Positions 17,338 to 26,729 of a stretch of DNA of 55,583 bases are shown piece after piece (position 1 is the first letter of the stretch; every line of letters begins with the position of its first letter). The translations under genes and the position numbers were made by a program. The notes below the pieces were generated by a model. That model was given only the letters and a program-made list of their open reading frames with translations, was not told the DNA's origin and did not search any database. The DNA is taken from positions 1 to 55,583 of the forward strand of contig CAIVPZ010000142.1 in assembly GCA_903907955.1 (NCBI GenBank). Reading direction: 5' to 3'. Source of the stretch: an uncultured Acetobacteraceae bacterium. GTDB taxonomy: Bacteria > Pseudomonadota > Alphaproteobacteria > Acetobacterales > Acetobacteraceae.

Positions 17338-17847
17338 ATGTCCGGCCTGCGCGGCCGCGAGCGGCTACAGCCCTCGTTGCTCGACCGGCTGACCGATAAC
17401 GCCCCCGCCCAGAAGCGCGACGGCCCCGACCAGCAGGCGCTGTCCATGACGCAGCTCCGCCAGGCGGTGCTGCGCGACCTGGCGGCGCTGCTCAACACCA
17501 CCAACCTGACCACGCTGATCGACCTGGAAGCCACGCCGCTGGTCGCCGCCTCGACCCTGAACTACGGTATTCCCGGCTTCGCCGGCCTGATCGAGTCGTC
17601 GATGCACATGATGGCGCTGGAGCGTCAGCTTGCCGACGCCATCCGCGCCTACGAGCCCCGCATCCGGCCGGCGACGCTGCGCGTGCGCGCCCGCGGGTCG
17701 CGCGGCGACAATGCCAACGCCCTGCTGGTGTTCGAGATCGAGGGCGAGCTGTGGGCGCAGCCGGTGCCGCAGCAACTGTTCCTGGAGACCGCCATCGAAC
17801 TGGAAACCCGCCTGGCAGTGGTCACCGAAGTGAAGGGGACGCGCTGA
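17338..17847 (+). CDS. tssE: TssE (gp25-like) baseplate protein
   Basis: TssE is the gp25-like wedge protein that starts sheath polymerisation. The 169-residue product has the N-terminal LQPSLLDRLTD signature, VLRDLAALLNTTNL, STLNYGIPGF, the ERQLADAIRAYEPRI gp25 motif and FEIEGELWAQPVPQQLFLETAIELE. Its stop overlaps the tssF start by one base (TGATG). Confidence 0.92.
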   Translation: MSGLRGRERLQPSLLDRLTDNAPAQKRDGPDQQALSMTQLRQAVLRDLAALLNTTNLTTLIDLEATPLVAASTLNYGIPGFAGLIESSMHMMALERQLADAIRAYEPRIRPATLRVRARGSRGDNANALLVFEIEGELWAQPVPQQLFLETAIELETRLAVVTEVKGTR

Positions 17848-19730
17848 TGGATCCGCGGCTGCTGCACCATTACGAACGCGAGCTGAGCTACCTGCGCGAC
17901 ATGGGCCGCGAATTCGCCGCCGAATTCCCCAAGATCGCCGGCCGCCTGGACATGGCGAACACCGAGGTGGCCGATCCCTATGTCGAGCGTCTGCTCGAGG
18001 GCTTTGCCTTCCTGACCGCCCGCATCCAGATGAAGATGGAGGCGGAGTTCCCGACCTTCACGCAGTCGCTGCTGCAGATGGTCTACCCGCATTATTTCGC
18101 CCCCACCCCGTCGATGGCGGTCGTGCGGATCACCCCCGATGCCACGCTGCGCACCTCGCCGCAGGGGATCGCCCTGCCGGCCGGCCTGGAACTGCGCAGC
18201 CTGCTCGGCACCGAAGACCAGACCAACTGCGTGTTCCGCACCGGGCATGCGATGCACCTGCTGCCGATCGACGTGGTGGGGGCCGACTACATCGCCACCG
18301 CCGCCGCCGTCGCCGCGCTCGGGCTGCCCGAACAGCCGAACACCAAGGCGGCGATCCGGCTGCGCCTGCGCACGATGGCCGATCTGCCGGTCGCCAAGCT
18401 TTCGCTCGAGAGCTTGAGTTTCTTCCTCGGCGGCGAGGCGGACGGGGCGCGCATGCGGCTGTACGAACAGCTCAGCGCCAACGTGATCGGCATCGTCGTG
18501 CGTCCCGGCGAGCGCCCGCTGCCCTGGCAGGAGCGGCTGCCGCGCTCGGCCCTGCGCGCCGCCGGCTTCGAGCCGGAGGAAGCGTTGCTGCCCCGCGCAC
18601 CGGTGTCGTTCGACGGCTACCGGCTGCTGCAGGAATACTACGCGATGCCGCAGCGGTTCCTGTTCTTCACCCTGTCCGGCCGCGAGCTCGGCCGCGCCGC
18701 CATCCGCTGCGCCGCGTCCGAACTCGAAATCATCTTCCTGCTCGACCGCAGCGAACCGTCGCTGATGGCGTTCGGGCCGGACCACATGCAGCTCCACTGC
18801 ACGCCGGCGATCAACCTGTTCCCCAAACGCAGCGACCGGGTGAACCTGTCGGACCACGATGCCGAACACCTGATCATGCCCGACCGCATGCGGCCGCTGG
18901 ACTACGAGGTGTTCTCGGTGCTCTCGGTCGAGGGCTTCGCCGCCGATGGCGGCCCGACCCAGCCGTTCTTTCCGTTCTATGCAGCCAACGACCTGAGCCG
19001 CAACCCGGGGCACCGCAGCTATTACATGCTGCGCCGGCAGCCGCGCCGGCTGTCGTCGCGCGCCCGCGAGCAGGGCCCGCGCTCCAGCTATCTCGGGCAC
19101 GACACCCTCATCTCGCTGGTCGATGCCGACGCGGCGCCGATCAAGCGCGCGCTGCGCCAGCTCGGCCTGGAGCTGATGTGCACCAACCGCGACCTGACGC
19201 TGTCGATGCCGGTCGGCAAGAAGCACACCGACTTCACCATCAACCTCAACGCGCCGATCGCCTCGGTGCGCTGCATCGTCGGCCCCACCCAGCCCCGCCC
19301 CTGCCGCGGCGACGGCGACTATGCGTGGCGCTTCATCTCGCATCTCGGCCTCAACTATCTCAGCCTGGCCGATAGCGGCGACGTGCAGGGCGCCGCCGCC
19401 CTGCGGGAACTGCTGCGCCTGTATGTGCACAGCAACGACCAGATTGCCGCCCGCCAGCTCGAGGGTCTGCTCTCGGTGAGCACGTGCCCGGTGGTCCGGC
19501 GCATTCCGGGCGCCGGTCCGATCTGCGCCGGCCGCGGCCTGGAAGTGACGCTGCTGCTGGATGAAGCCGCGTTCGGCGGCGCCGGCAGTATCCTGCTGGC
19601 GGCCGTGCTCGACCGGTTCTTCGCCAAATACGTCTCGATCAACAGCTTCACCGAAACGGTGCTGCGGACCCAGGAGCGTGGCGAGGTGATGCGCTGGCCG
19701 ATGCAGCTCGGCCTGCGCCCGGTGCTTTGA
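17847..19730 (+). CDS. tssF: TssF baseplate protein
   Basis: TssF forms the baseplate wedge with TssG and TssK. The 627-residue product begins with the family signature LLHHYERELSYLRDMGREFAAEFPKIAGRL and EDPYVERLLEGFAFLTARI-like sequence (read VADPYVERLLEG), followed by QSLLQMVYPHYFAPTPSM. The later part has NDQIAARQLEGLLSVSTCPVVRRIPG and FFAKYVSINSFTETVL. The ATG at 17847 is set by coupling to tssE. Confidence 0.94.
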   Translation: MDPRLLHHYERELSYLRDMGREFAAEFPKIAGRLDMANTEVADPYVERLLEGFAFLTARIQMKMEAEFPTFTQSLLQMVYPHYFAPTPSMAVVRITPDATLRTSPQGIALPAGLELRSLLGTEDQTNCVFRTGHAMHLLPIDVVGADYIATAAAVAALGLPEQPNTKAAIRLRLRTMADLPVAKLSLESLSFFLGGEADGARMRLYEQLSANVIGIVVRPGERPLPWQERLPRSALRAAGFEPEEALLPRAPVSFDGYRLLQEYYAMPQRFLFFTLSGRELGRAAIRCAASELEIIFLLDRSEPSLMAFGPDHMQLHCTPAINLFPKRSDRVNLSDHDAEHLIMPDRMRPLDYEVFSVLSVEGFAADGGPTQPFFPFYAANDLSRNPGHRSYYMLRRQPRRLSSRAREQGPRSSYLGHDTLISLVDADAAPIKRALRQLGLELMCTNRDLTLSMPVGKKHTDFTINLNAPIASVRCIVGPTQPRPCRGDGDYAWRFISHLGLNYLSLADSGDVQGAAALRELLRLYVHSNDQIAARQLEGLLSVSTCPVVRRIPGAGPICAGRGLEVTLLLDEAAFGGAGSILLAAVLDRFFAKYVSINSFTETVLRTQERGEVMRWPMQLGLRPVL

Positions 19731-19737
19731 TCCCGTC

Positions 19738-20844
19738 ATGATGCAAGCCGCGCCCGACCCGGCACCCCACCCGCCTTCCACGGCTGCCGCGGACCTGCGC
19801 GCCCGCCTGCAGGAAGCGCCGCCGCACGCCTTCGGATTCTTTGCCATCCTGCGCCTGCTCGAGGCGATCCATGCGGATCGTCCCCGGCTCGGCCGCAGCG
19901 GCCGGCCTGGCGAGGATGCATTCCGGCTGGCGCAGGAGCCATCGGTCACCCACGCGCCGGCCTCGCTGGCCGGCTGGGAAGCCGGGGCGGAGGGCAATCC
20001 GGACCGGCTGCTGGTGCATTTCTTCGGCCTGTTCGGCCCGGACGGGCCATTGCCGATCCACCTGACCGAATACGCCCGCGAACGCCGCAGCCGCTACCGC
20101 GATGCCACCTTCCAGCGCTTCGCCGACCTGTTCCATCACCGCGCGCTGTCGCTGTTCTTTCGCGCCTGGGCGGACGTGCGGCCAACCGTCAGTTTCGACC
20201 GGCCGGAACAGGACCGGTTCGGCCACTATGTCGGCGCCCTGATCGGCCTGTCGACGCCGTTCCTGCGCAACCGCGACGCCATGCCGGACCTGACGAAGCT
20301 GCACTTCGCCGGTCATCTCTCCTTGCAGACGCGGCATGCCGAGGGCCTGGCGTCGATCCTGTCGTCGTTCTTCACCATACCGGTCAGCGTCGAGAGCTTC
20401 TGCGGCAGCTGGCTGTCGCTGCCGGCCGCCGACCGCACCTGCCTCGGCGCCGGCCCGGAGCGGGCGGCGCTCGGCCAGACGGCCCTGCTCGGCGACCGGG
20501 TATGGAGCCGTCAGCACAAGTTCCGCATCGTGTTCGGCCCGCTCAGCTGGCAGGACTACGAGCGCCTGCTGCCGGACGGATCGAGCTTCCACAAACTGGT
20601 GCCGCTGGTGCGCAACTACACCGGCGACGTCCTGGTCTGGGACGTGAACCTGATCCTGCGTCGCGACGACGTGCCTGGCATCCGCCTGGGGCAACAGGGC
20701 CGGCTCGGCTGGACCACCTGGCTGATGCCGCGGCGGACGCCCGCGGACGCCGCCGATCTGTTCCTCAACGCCAGTGCCGACAGCCACGCCATTGCCATGG
20801 CCCGCGCCACCAACCAGCACGAATCAAGGGGCAACCCAGCATGA
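19738..20844 (+). CDS. tssG: TssG baseplate protein
   Basis: TssG completes the TssEFGK wedge. The 368-residue product shows AFGFFAILRLLEAIHADRPRLG, FRLAQEPSV, VHFFGLFGPDGPLPIHLTEYARER, LFHHRALSLFFRAWADVRPTV, and the C-terminal FRIVFGPLSWQDYERLLPDG and RNYTGDVLVWDVNLIL. It overlaps tssH by four bases (ATGA). Confidence 0.93.
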   Translation: MMQAAPDPAPHPPSTAAADLRARLQEAPPHAFGFFAILRLLEAIHADRPRLGRSGRPGEDAFRLAQEPSVTHAPASLAGWEAGAEGNPDRLLVHFFGLFGPDGPLPIHLTEYARERRSRYRDATFQRFADLFHHRALSLFFRAWADVRPTVSFDRPEQDRFGHYVGALIGLSTPFLRNRDAMPDLTKLHFAGHLSLQTRHAEGLASILSSFFTIPVSVESFCGSWLSLPAADRTCLGAGPERAALGQTALLGDRVWSRQHKFRIVFGPLSWQDYERLLPDGSSFHKLVPLVRNYTGDVLVWDVNLILRRDDVPGIRLGQQGRLGWTTWLMPRRTPADAADLFLNASADSHAIAMARATNQHESRGNPA

Positions 20845-23531
20845 CCGAGATCAGCCGCGCCGTCCTGTTCGGCAAACTCAACCCCGTCGGCTATCGCGCC
20901 ATTGAAGGCGCAACGGTGTTCTGCAAGCTGCGCGGCAACCCGTATGTCGAACTGGTGCACTGGCTGCACCAGATCCTGCAGGCCCAGGACAGCGACCTGC
21001 ACCGCCTGGTCCGGCATTACGAAATCGATGCGTCGCGGCTGGCCGCCGACCTGGTCGCGGCGCTGGACAAGCTGCCGCGCGGCGCCACGGCGATTTCGGA
21101 TTTCGCCCCGCAGATCGAGGATGCGATCGAACGCGGCTGGGTGTTCGGCACGCTGATGTTCGGGGCCTCGCAGATCCGCATCGGCCACCTGATTCTGGGA
21201 ATTCTCAAAACGCCGCACCTGCGCAACGCGCTGAACGCCACGTCGCCGCAGTGGCAGCGGCTGAACCCTGATACGCTCGCCGACCAGTTCGCCAGCGTGC
21301 TGGCCGCCTCCCCCGAGGCATCGATGGCCGCCGCCGACGGTGGCGGCGCTTCCACCCCCGGCGAGGCGAGCGGCGCGATGGCGCCCGCCGCGATGGGGCG
21401 GCAGGAGGCGCTGGCCCGCTTCGCGGTGGATCTCACGGCGCGGGCGCGCGACGGCGGCATCGACCCGGTGACCGGGCGGGACAACGAGATCCGGCAGATC
21501 GTCGATGTGCTGATGCGCCGCCGCCAGAACAACCCGATCCTCACCGGCGAGGCCGGGGTCGGCAAAACCGCCGTCGTCGAGGGCTTCGCGCTGCGGATCG
21601 CGCAGGGTGACGTGCCGCCGATGCTGCGCGACGTCAGCCTGCGGATGCTGGATGTCGGGCTGCTGCAGGCCGGCGCCAGCATGAAGGGCGAATTCGAGAA
21701 CCGGCTGCGCCAGGTGATCGAGGAGGTGCAGTCCTCGCAGCAGCCGATCATCCTGTTCGTTGACGAGGCGCACACGCTGATCGGCGCCGGCGGCGCCGCC
21801 GGCACCGGCGACGCGGCGAACCTGCTGAAGCCGGCGCTGGCCCGCGGCACGCTGCGCACCATCGCCGCCACCACCTTCGCCGAATACAAGCGCTATTTCG
21901 AAAAGGACCCGGCGCTGACCCGGCGCTTCCAGGTGGTGCAGATCGACGAGCCGGACGAGGCGCGCGCCGTCGGCATGATGCGCAGCATCGCCGCCCCGCT
22001 GGAAACGCATCACAAGGTGCAGATCCTGGACGAGGCGATCGAGGCCGCGGTGCACCTGTCGCACCGCTACATTCCGGCCCGGCAATTGCCCGACAAGGCG
22101 GTCAGCCTGCTCGACACCGCGGCCGCCCGCGTCGCCATCAGCCAGCATGCGGTGCCCCCCGCGGTCGAGGATTGCCGCCGCCGCATCACCGCCCTGGAGA
22201 CCGAGCGCGGCATCATCGCCCGCGAAACCGCGGTCGGCATCGACGGCGCCGGCCGCGATGCCAAGGCCGGGACGGCGCTGACGCAGGAACAGGCGACGCT
22301 GAAAACCCTGGAGGCACGATGGGAGAGCGAGCGGGCACTGGTCGGGCGCATCCTGGCGCTGCGTGCCAAACTGCGGGCGGCCGCCGTCGCCGTTGACGCC
22401 CCGGCCGGTGACAACGCCGCCGCGGCGCTGCCCAACGGCGACACGGCGGCATCCCTGGCCGAGCTGCGCAGCCTGCAGGCGGAGCTGGCGGTGCATCAGG
22501 GCGAGCACCCGCTGATCCTGCCGAGCGTCGACCGGCAGGCGGTGGCGTCCGTGGTCGGCGACTGGACCGGCATTCCGGTTGGCCGCATGGTGCGCAACGA
22601 GGCGCAGGCGGTGCTGACGCTGGCGGACACGCTGGCGCGGCGGGTGGTCGGGCAGGATCACGGCCTGCACATGATCGCGCGGCGTTTGCATACGTCGCGC
22701 GCCGGTCTCGACAATCCGTCCAAGCCGGTCGGCGTGTTCATGCTGTGCGGCCCCTCGGGCGTCGGCAAGACCGAGACGGCGCTGGCGATCGCCGAAGCGC
22801 TCTATGGCGGTGAGCAGAACCTGATCACCATCAACATGAGCGAATTCCAGGAGGCGCACACCGTTTCCACCCTGAAGGGCGCGCCTCCCGGCTATGTCGG
22901 CTACGGCGAAGGCGGCGTGCTGACCGAGGCGGTGCGGCGCAAGCCCTATTCCGTGGTGCTGCTCGACGAGGTCGAGAAGGCCCATTCGGACGTGCACGAA
23001 ATCTTCTTCCAGGTGTTCGACAAGGGCGTCATGGAAGATGGCGAAGGCCGCTCGATCGACTTCCGCAACACGCTGATCCTGCTGACCTCCAATGTCGGCA
23101 CCGATCTGGTGATGTCGCTCTGCCGCGATCCGGAACTGATGCCCGACACCGATGAGATCGCCAAGGCGCTGCGCCAGCCGCTGCTCAAGGTGTTCCCGCC
23201 GGCGCTGCTCGGCCGGCTCATCGTCATTCCCTATCTGCCGCTGAGTGATGCGGTGATGGCCGACATCATCCGTCTGCAGCTGGGGCGGATCGCGGCGCGG
23301 GTGAACGATGCGTATGCGGTCCGGTTCAGCTACGACGACGACGTGGTCCGGCTGATCGCCGCCCGCTGCAGCGAGCCCGAGAGCGGCGGCCGCATCATCG
23401 ATGCGATCCTGACCAACACGATGCTGCCCGACATCAGCGGCGCGCTGCTCGGCCGCATGCTGGAAGGCAGCGCGATCAACCGGGTGCATGTCAGCACCGC
23501 GGAACAGGCGTTCAGCTATGCCTTCGACTGA
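20841..23531 (+). CDS. clpV: TssH (ClpV1) AAA+ sheath-recycling ATPase
   Basis: ClpV unfolds contracted TssB-TssC sheath for reuse. The 896-residue protein opens with the ClpV N-domain (SRAVLFGKLNPVGYRAIEGA). It has two AAA+ modules with Walker A GEAGVGKT (about 236-243) and GPSGVGKT (about 637-644), Walker B ILFVDEAHTLIGAGG and VVLLDEVEKAHSDV, and a middle coiled-coil. The pore loop GYVGYGEGG is intact. Translation is coupled to tssG. It ends the first structural operon; a 94-bp gap follows. Confidence 0.95.
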   Translation: MTEISRAVLFGKLNPVGYRAIEGATVFCKLRGNPYVELVHWLHQILQAQDSDLHRLVRHYEIDASRLAADLVAALDKLPRGATAISDFAPQIEDAIERGWVFGTLMFGASQIRIGHLILGILKTPHLRNALNATSPQWQRLNPDTLADQFASVLAASPEASMAAADGGGASTPGEASGAMAPAAMGRQEALARFAVDLTARARDGGIDPVTGRDNEIRQIVDVLMRRRQNNPILTGEAGVGKTAVVEGFALRIAQGDVPPMLRDVSLRMLDVGLLQAGASMKGEFENRLRQVIEEVQSSQQPIILFVDEAHTLIGAGGAAGTGDAANLLKPALARGTLRTIAATTFAEYKRYFEKDPALTRRFQVVQIDEPDEARAVGMMRSIAAPLETHHKVQILDEAIEAAVHLSHRYIPARQLPDKAVSLLDTAAARVAISQHAVPPAVEDCRRRITALETERGIIARETAVGIDGAGRDAKAGTALTQEQATLKTLEARWESERALVGRILALRAKLRAAAVAVDAPAGDNAAAALPNGDTAASLAELRSLQAELAVHQGEHPLILPSVDRQAVASVVGDWTGIPVGRMVRNEAQAVLTLADTLARRVVGQDHGLHMIARRLHTSRAGLDNPSKPVGVFMLCGPSGVGKTETALAIAEALYGGEQNLITINMSEFQEAHTVSTLKGAPPGYVGYGEGGVLTEAVRRKPYSVVLLDEVEKAHSDVHEIFFQVFDKGVMEDGEGRSIDFRNTLILLTSNVGTDLVMSLCRDPELMPDTDEIAKALRQPLLKVFPPALLGRLIVIPYLPLSDAVMADIIRLQLGRIAARVNDAYAVRFSYDDDVVRLIAARCSEPESGGRIIDAILTNTMLPDISGALLGRMLEGSAINRVHVSTAEQAFSYAFD

Positions 23532-23625
23532 ATCCCGGCCGGACCAGCACAGCCGGCGGCAGGATTGAAACCGGGTTGGCAATGGCGTAAGCGGGCACCA
23601 TCTGGGCGGCAACGGAGAAGCAGAC

Positions 23626-24753
23626 ATGGCGGATGCAGATGACATCGGCATGGACAAGGCTCAGCTGAAGAAGCTTCTGTCCCTCTCCAAGAAAGAGCCG
23701 GTGAGCTGCGCTGTCGGCATGAACGGCAGTCAGGCCGCGATTCTGCTCGACAAGATCAAGCAACCGAAGGCGGTCTCAAAGCTGCTGGTGGACCAGTTCC
23801 CCAATCTGAAGAATCCACGCTGGGGAAGCGCCTGGGTCGATGTGGCCGAAAATCCGAAGCTGGTGATCCTGACGCTCAACAAGGCCGCGTCCGGGCTGGC
23901 GCGGAGTTTGAAGAAGTCGCTGAAGGGAACCGGGTACAGCCAGGTCGAGATACGGCTGGAGGATGGGTCGGTCGCCGAGAAGACCGGCGACGAGGATGAA
24001 GCCGGTGCTCCGGACGGCGTCCAGCCGCGGGCACCCGGCCATGAAGATGGCCGGGACGCGGCATCGGCGCCGGATGGCGAGGCCAGGACCGAAAGGCAGT
24101 CGGACGACGCACGGCAGCCGGCGGCCGGCGATGACGCGCCATCGGTGCCGGCCGACAACGGCGAACTCACCCGCCGGCTGACCGAAGCGGTCAGGCGGGT
24201 GGTCGCGGCCGTCACCAACGACCCGTCGCGCAAGGCCGAACTGACGACACTGGCGACCCAGGCGCAGGCAGCTCTGCGGGCCGGCGATCCGGCAACCGCC
24301 GCAAGTGCGATCGCGCAGCTGGAAGCCGCTCTGGCTGGCGGCGCGAGGCCGGCCGCCGGTGCCTCCGCATTTGCCAAAGCCAGGGTGGCCTGGATCGCCA
24401 CCCGCAAGAAGGTCGAAAACGATATCGACAAGCTACAGGGCGCGTTCACTGCGGCGTTCAAGGACCATCCGGTCGGCCCGGATCTGGGAACGGCGTTCAA
24501 GGCCCGCGCGGACAAGGTTCTCGACGCGCTCGACGAGACGCTGGCGCACAAGCTCGACGAGGTCACCCGCGCCACCGACGCCGCACAGCACGCCAGGCTG
24601 GTGCAGGAAGCACGGCAGATCATTCAACGATACGAGACAACCATCGCCAGTGATCCGACCATCAAGGCGCTGGACGAAAACCCGTTTGTGCCGGTTTCGA
24701 TACAGAAAACCATGACGGCGACGCTGTCCACGCTATCGAAATTAATCATATAG
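23626..24753 (+). CDS. Unknown protein at the head of the cargo block, with a putative delivery-associated C-domain
   Basis: I do not recognise a named family. The 375-residue protein has three parts. Residues about 10-110 form a compact basic N-domain (LSKKEPVSCAVGMNG, PKAVSKLLVDQFP, WGSAWVDVAENPKLVILTLNKAASGLARSLKKSL). A low-complexity acidic linker spans about 120-175. A helical C-domain ends with HARLVQEARQIIQRYETTIAS and ENPFVPVSIQKTMTATLSTLSKLI. I recall similar helical C-domains in proteins near secretion-system cargo, but cannot prove it. It has no signal peptide. Lying between clpV and the metallopeptidase gene, it may be a loader or co-cargo. Confidence 0.75.
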   Translation: MADADDIGMDKAQLKKLLSLSKKEPVSCAVGMNGSQAAILLDKIKQPKAVSKLLVDQFPNLKNPRWGSAWVDVAENPKLVILTLNKAASGLARSLKKSLKGTGYSQVEIRLEDGSVAEKTGDEDEAGAPDGVQPRAPGHEDGRDAASAPDGEARTERQSDDARQPAAGDDAPSVPADNGELTRRLTEAVRRVVAAVTNDPSRKAELTTLATQAQAALRAGDPATAASAIAQLEAALAGGARPAAGASAFAKARVAWIATRKKVENDIDKLQGAFTAAFKDHPVGPDLGTAFKARADKVLDALDETLAHKLDEVTRATDAAQHARLVQEARQIIQRYETTIASDPTIKALDENPFVPVSIQKTMTATLSTLSKLII

Positions 24754-24848
24754 GGACCAGGGCATGCGGGGTCCACGCGTGTTCCGGCCGGCTCCGGGTT
24801 CAACGTCCAGGCTACATACAGACGCAACAAAGGTCGAGGAAACTGGTC

Positions 24849-26720
24849 ATGTCTGACTCTCTGGATTCGACCAACCCGGACAGCGCTGCCGCGCCGGCCG
24901 ACGCATCCGGTTCGGAGTCGTCACTGACCGATGCGCATCATGACTGGGTCTCGTCGTTTACCGGCATCGACACCAGGGCCACTGCGACCAGTTCCGGCAG
25001 CGGTGACTCCGGTGGTGGGGTGTGGGGCGCGCTCTCGGGCGCGGTGAGTGCCGCGGGCAGTGCCGTTGCCGACGCGGCGGGTGGCGTGATCGATACGGTT
25101 GAAACCGCCGCCGGTGGCGTTGCCGATGCGGTCGGGAAAGCCGCCGGCACTGTCGCCGACGCGGCGGGCGGCGTGGTCGATACGGTTGAAACCGCCGCCG
25201 GTGGCGTTGCCGATGCGGTCGTGAAGGCCGCCGGCACTGTCGCCGATGCGGCGGGCGGCGTGGTCGATACGGTGAAGACCGCCGCCGGCGACGTTGCCGA
25301 TGCGGTCGTGAAGGCCGCCGGCACTGTCGCCGATGCGGCGGGCGACGCTGTGGTCGAAGCGGAAAGCGCGCAATACAACGCGGCAATGCAGACGCTTGAC
25401 GCTGAAATCAAGAACGTTGCTGACGCTGGCCTTGATGCAAGTCATTATGTCGCGCAAGCGAAAGACATCAGGGGCGCTTATGCCGAGGCGATGAAAGTGC
25501 CTGGCAACCTCGCGCGCATTGAAGCGGTCACCGCGCTGATGCGGCGCGCTGAACAGGCTGCCAGCGACGCGAAAACAGATGTGGCGCGCGTGAAAAAAGC
25601 CGCGGTCGAGGACATCGGCAAAGCTGTCCTGGGCATGGTGGACAGCGCGCGCACGATGATCGCCAAGCTGGACGACAAGGACGACGAAAAAGGCAAGCTG
25701 ACGAAGCGGCTGCACGATCTGGATGCTGATATCGCCGCGGAAAGCAAACTGACTGACCGCCGGGCCAGAGCGGAAAAGCTCAAGGAGATCAACGTCGCGG
25801 CGGAATCGCTGTTTGACAGCGCAGCTGACGCGCAAAAGGCCAAAGACCCGGACGCGGTGCAAGCGGTTTACGCCAAGGCTCTGAAAGACCGCTACGGCAT
25901 AGAGATAAAAACACCACCTGGATTCAAGAACACGCATCTCGACAAAATCTATAAGATGTTCGACAAAGTGCCGGAAACGGATGTCGTTCAGAGCAAGATG
26001 AAAAAGCTAAGTTATGATACGGCAAACCCGAGCGCATGGTACAGCGACACGGAGATTCAGTTCGGCAGCGCCACCGGCGCGGAGAACACACCGATGGAAT
26101 ACACCAACCCCAAGACCGGTGCGAAAGAACATCCGAACTGGTTCAATCTTACTGCTTTGCACGAACTTGGCCACTCAGTTGATGACCGCTTCGGCATCAT
26201 GAGCGCGAACGGCGGCAAGCCCGGTTGCGGCGGCTGGCGGCAAGAGACAGTGGACAGCGCGGCGCAAGCGATGCTCGGGCTGCTTGGCGGGACAAAACCC
26301 GCGCTTGACCCGAAGCGCCTGCACGACCTGACGGTGCTCGCGCTGCGCAACGGCCTGACAACGCAGCCGCCGGATGTCACTGCTGATGACTGGAAAGCGC
26401 TGGCGGGGTTTTTCGCCAGGTGCGGCACCCGGCGTTCGGCGATGAACCCGTGGGCGAGTCCGCTTGATGTCAATGGCCGGTCTTATCACCAGGCATACAG
26501 TCCGGCGGACGGCGGCGAGCAGTGGGTCAGTTTCAGCATGTCCTCGCATGCCGGGACGCTGAGCAATTACCAGTGGCGCGCACCGGGCGAATGGTTCGCG
26601 GAAATCTACTCCTACACCTGGCTGAAATCGATGAATCCGCCAAGCTGGGTCGACAGCGCTGCCGCCGCCTACATGTATGGCGGCAAAGCAGAAGGCGGCG
26701 CGCCGTCAGCGAACCATTAG
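24849..26720 (+). CDS. Candidate T6SS effector: zinc metallopeptidase (HELGH) with 29-residue repeats
   Basis: The 623-residue protein has no signal peptide. A Ser/Ala-rich N-terminus is followed by three and a partial fourth copy of a 29-residue unit (DAAGG-V-DTV-TAAG-VADAV-KAAGTVA), then a long charged helical region (about 175-330). The C-terminal catalytic domain has the zinc motif HELGH at about 438-442 and a candidate downstream Glu ligand in EWFAEIYSYTW (about 581-585), so a gluzincin-like peptidase is likely. The repeat helices could cross or disturb membranes. Base composition looks less GC-rich than the structural genes. A CpXC protein follows nine bases later and a small secreted protein after that, an effector-immunity style layout. 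Confidence 0.8.
   Translation: MSDSLDSTNPDSAAAPADASGSESSLTDAHHDWVSSFTGIDTRATATSSGSGDSGGGVWGALSGAVSAAGSAVADAAGGVIDTVETAAGGVADAVGKAAGTVADAAGGVVDTVETAAGGVADAVVKAAGTVADAAGGVVDTVKTAAGDVADAVVKAAGTVADAAGDAVVEAESAQYNAAMQTLDAEIKNVADAGLDASHYVAQAKDIRGAYAEAMKVPGNLARIEAVTALMRRAEQAASDAKTDVARVKKAAVEDIGKAVLGMVDSARTMIAKLDDKDDEKGKLTKRLHDLDADIAAESKLTDRRARAEKLKEINVAAESLFDSAADAQKAKDPDAVQAVYAKALKDRYGIEIKTPPGFKNTHLDKIYKMFDKVPETDVVQSKMKKLSYDTANPSAWYSDTEIQFGSATGAENTPMEYTNPKTGAKEHPNWFNLTALHELGHSVDDRFGIMSANGGKPGCGGWRQETVDSAAQAMLGLLGGTKPALDPKRLHDLTVLALRNGLTTQPPDVTADDWKALAGFFARCGTRRSAMNPWASPLDVNGRSYHQAYSPADGGEQWVSFSMSSHAGTLSNYQWRAPGEWFAEIYSYTWLKSMNPPSWVDSAAAAYMYGGKAEGGAPSANH
25071..25361 (+). repeat. 87-bp tandem repeats within the metallopeptidase gene
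   Basis: Full units lie at 25071-25157, 25158-25244 and 25245-25331, with a partial unit from 25332. The units are nearly identical and in frame, so unit number could change by recombination without breaking the gene. They encode the 29-residue A/G/V-rich unit. Confidence 0.85.
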
Positions 26721-26729
26721 GAGCCGGTC

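Noticed and set aside
20616-23657. A 1,013-residue minus-strand frame opposite clpV
   Set aside because: Clear shadow of clpV; no domain visible.
25071-25361. CRISPR-like array
   Set aside because: The 87-bp units are directly tandem with no spacers and lie inside a coding frame.
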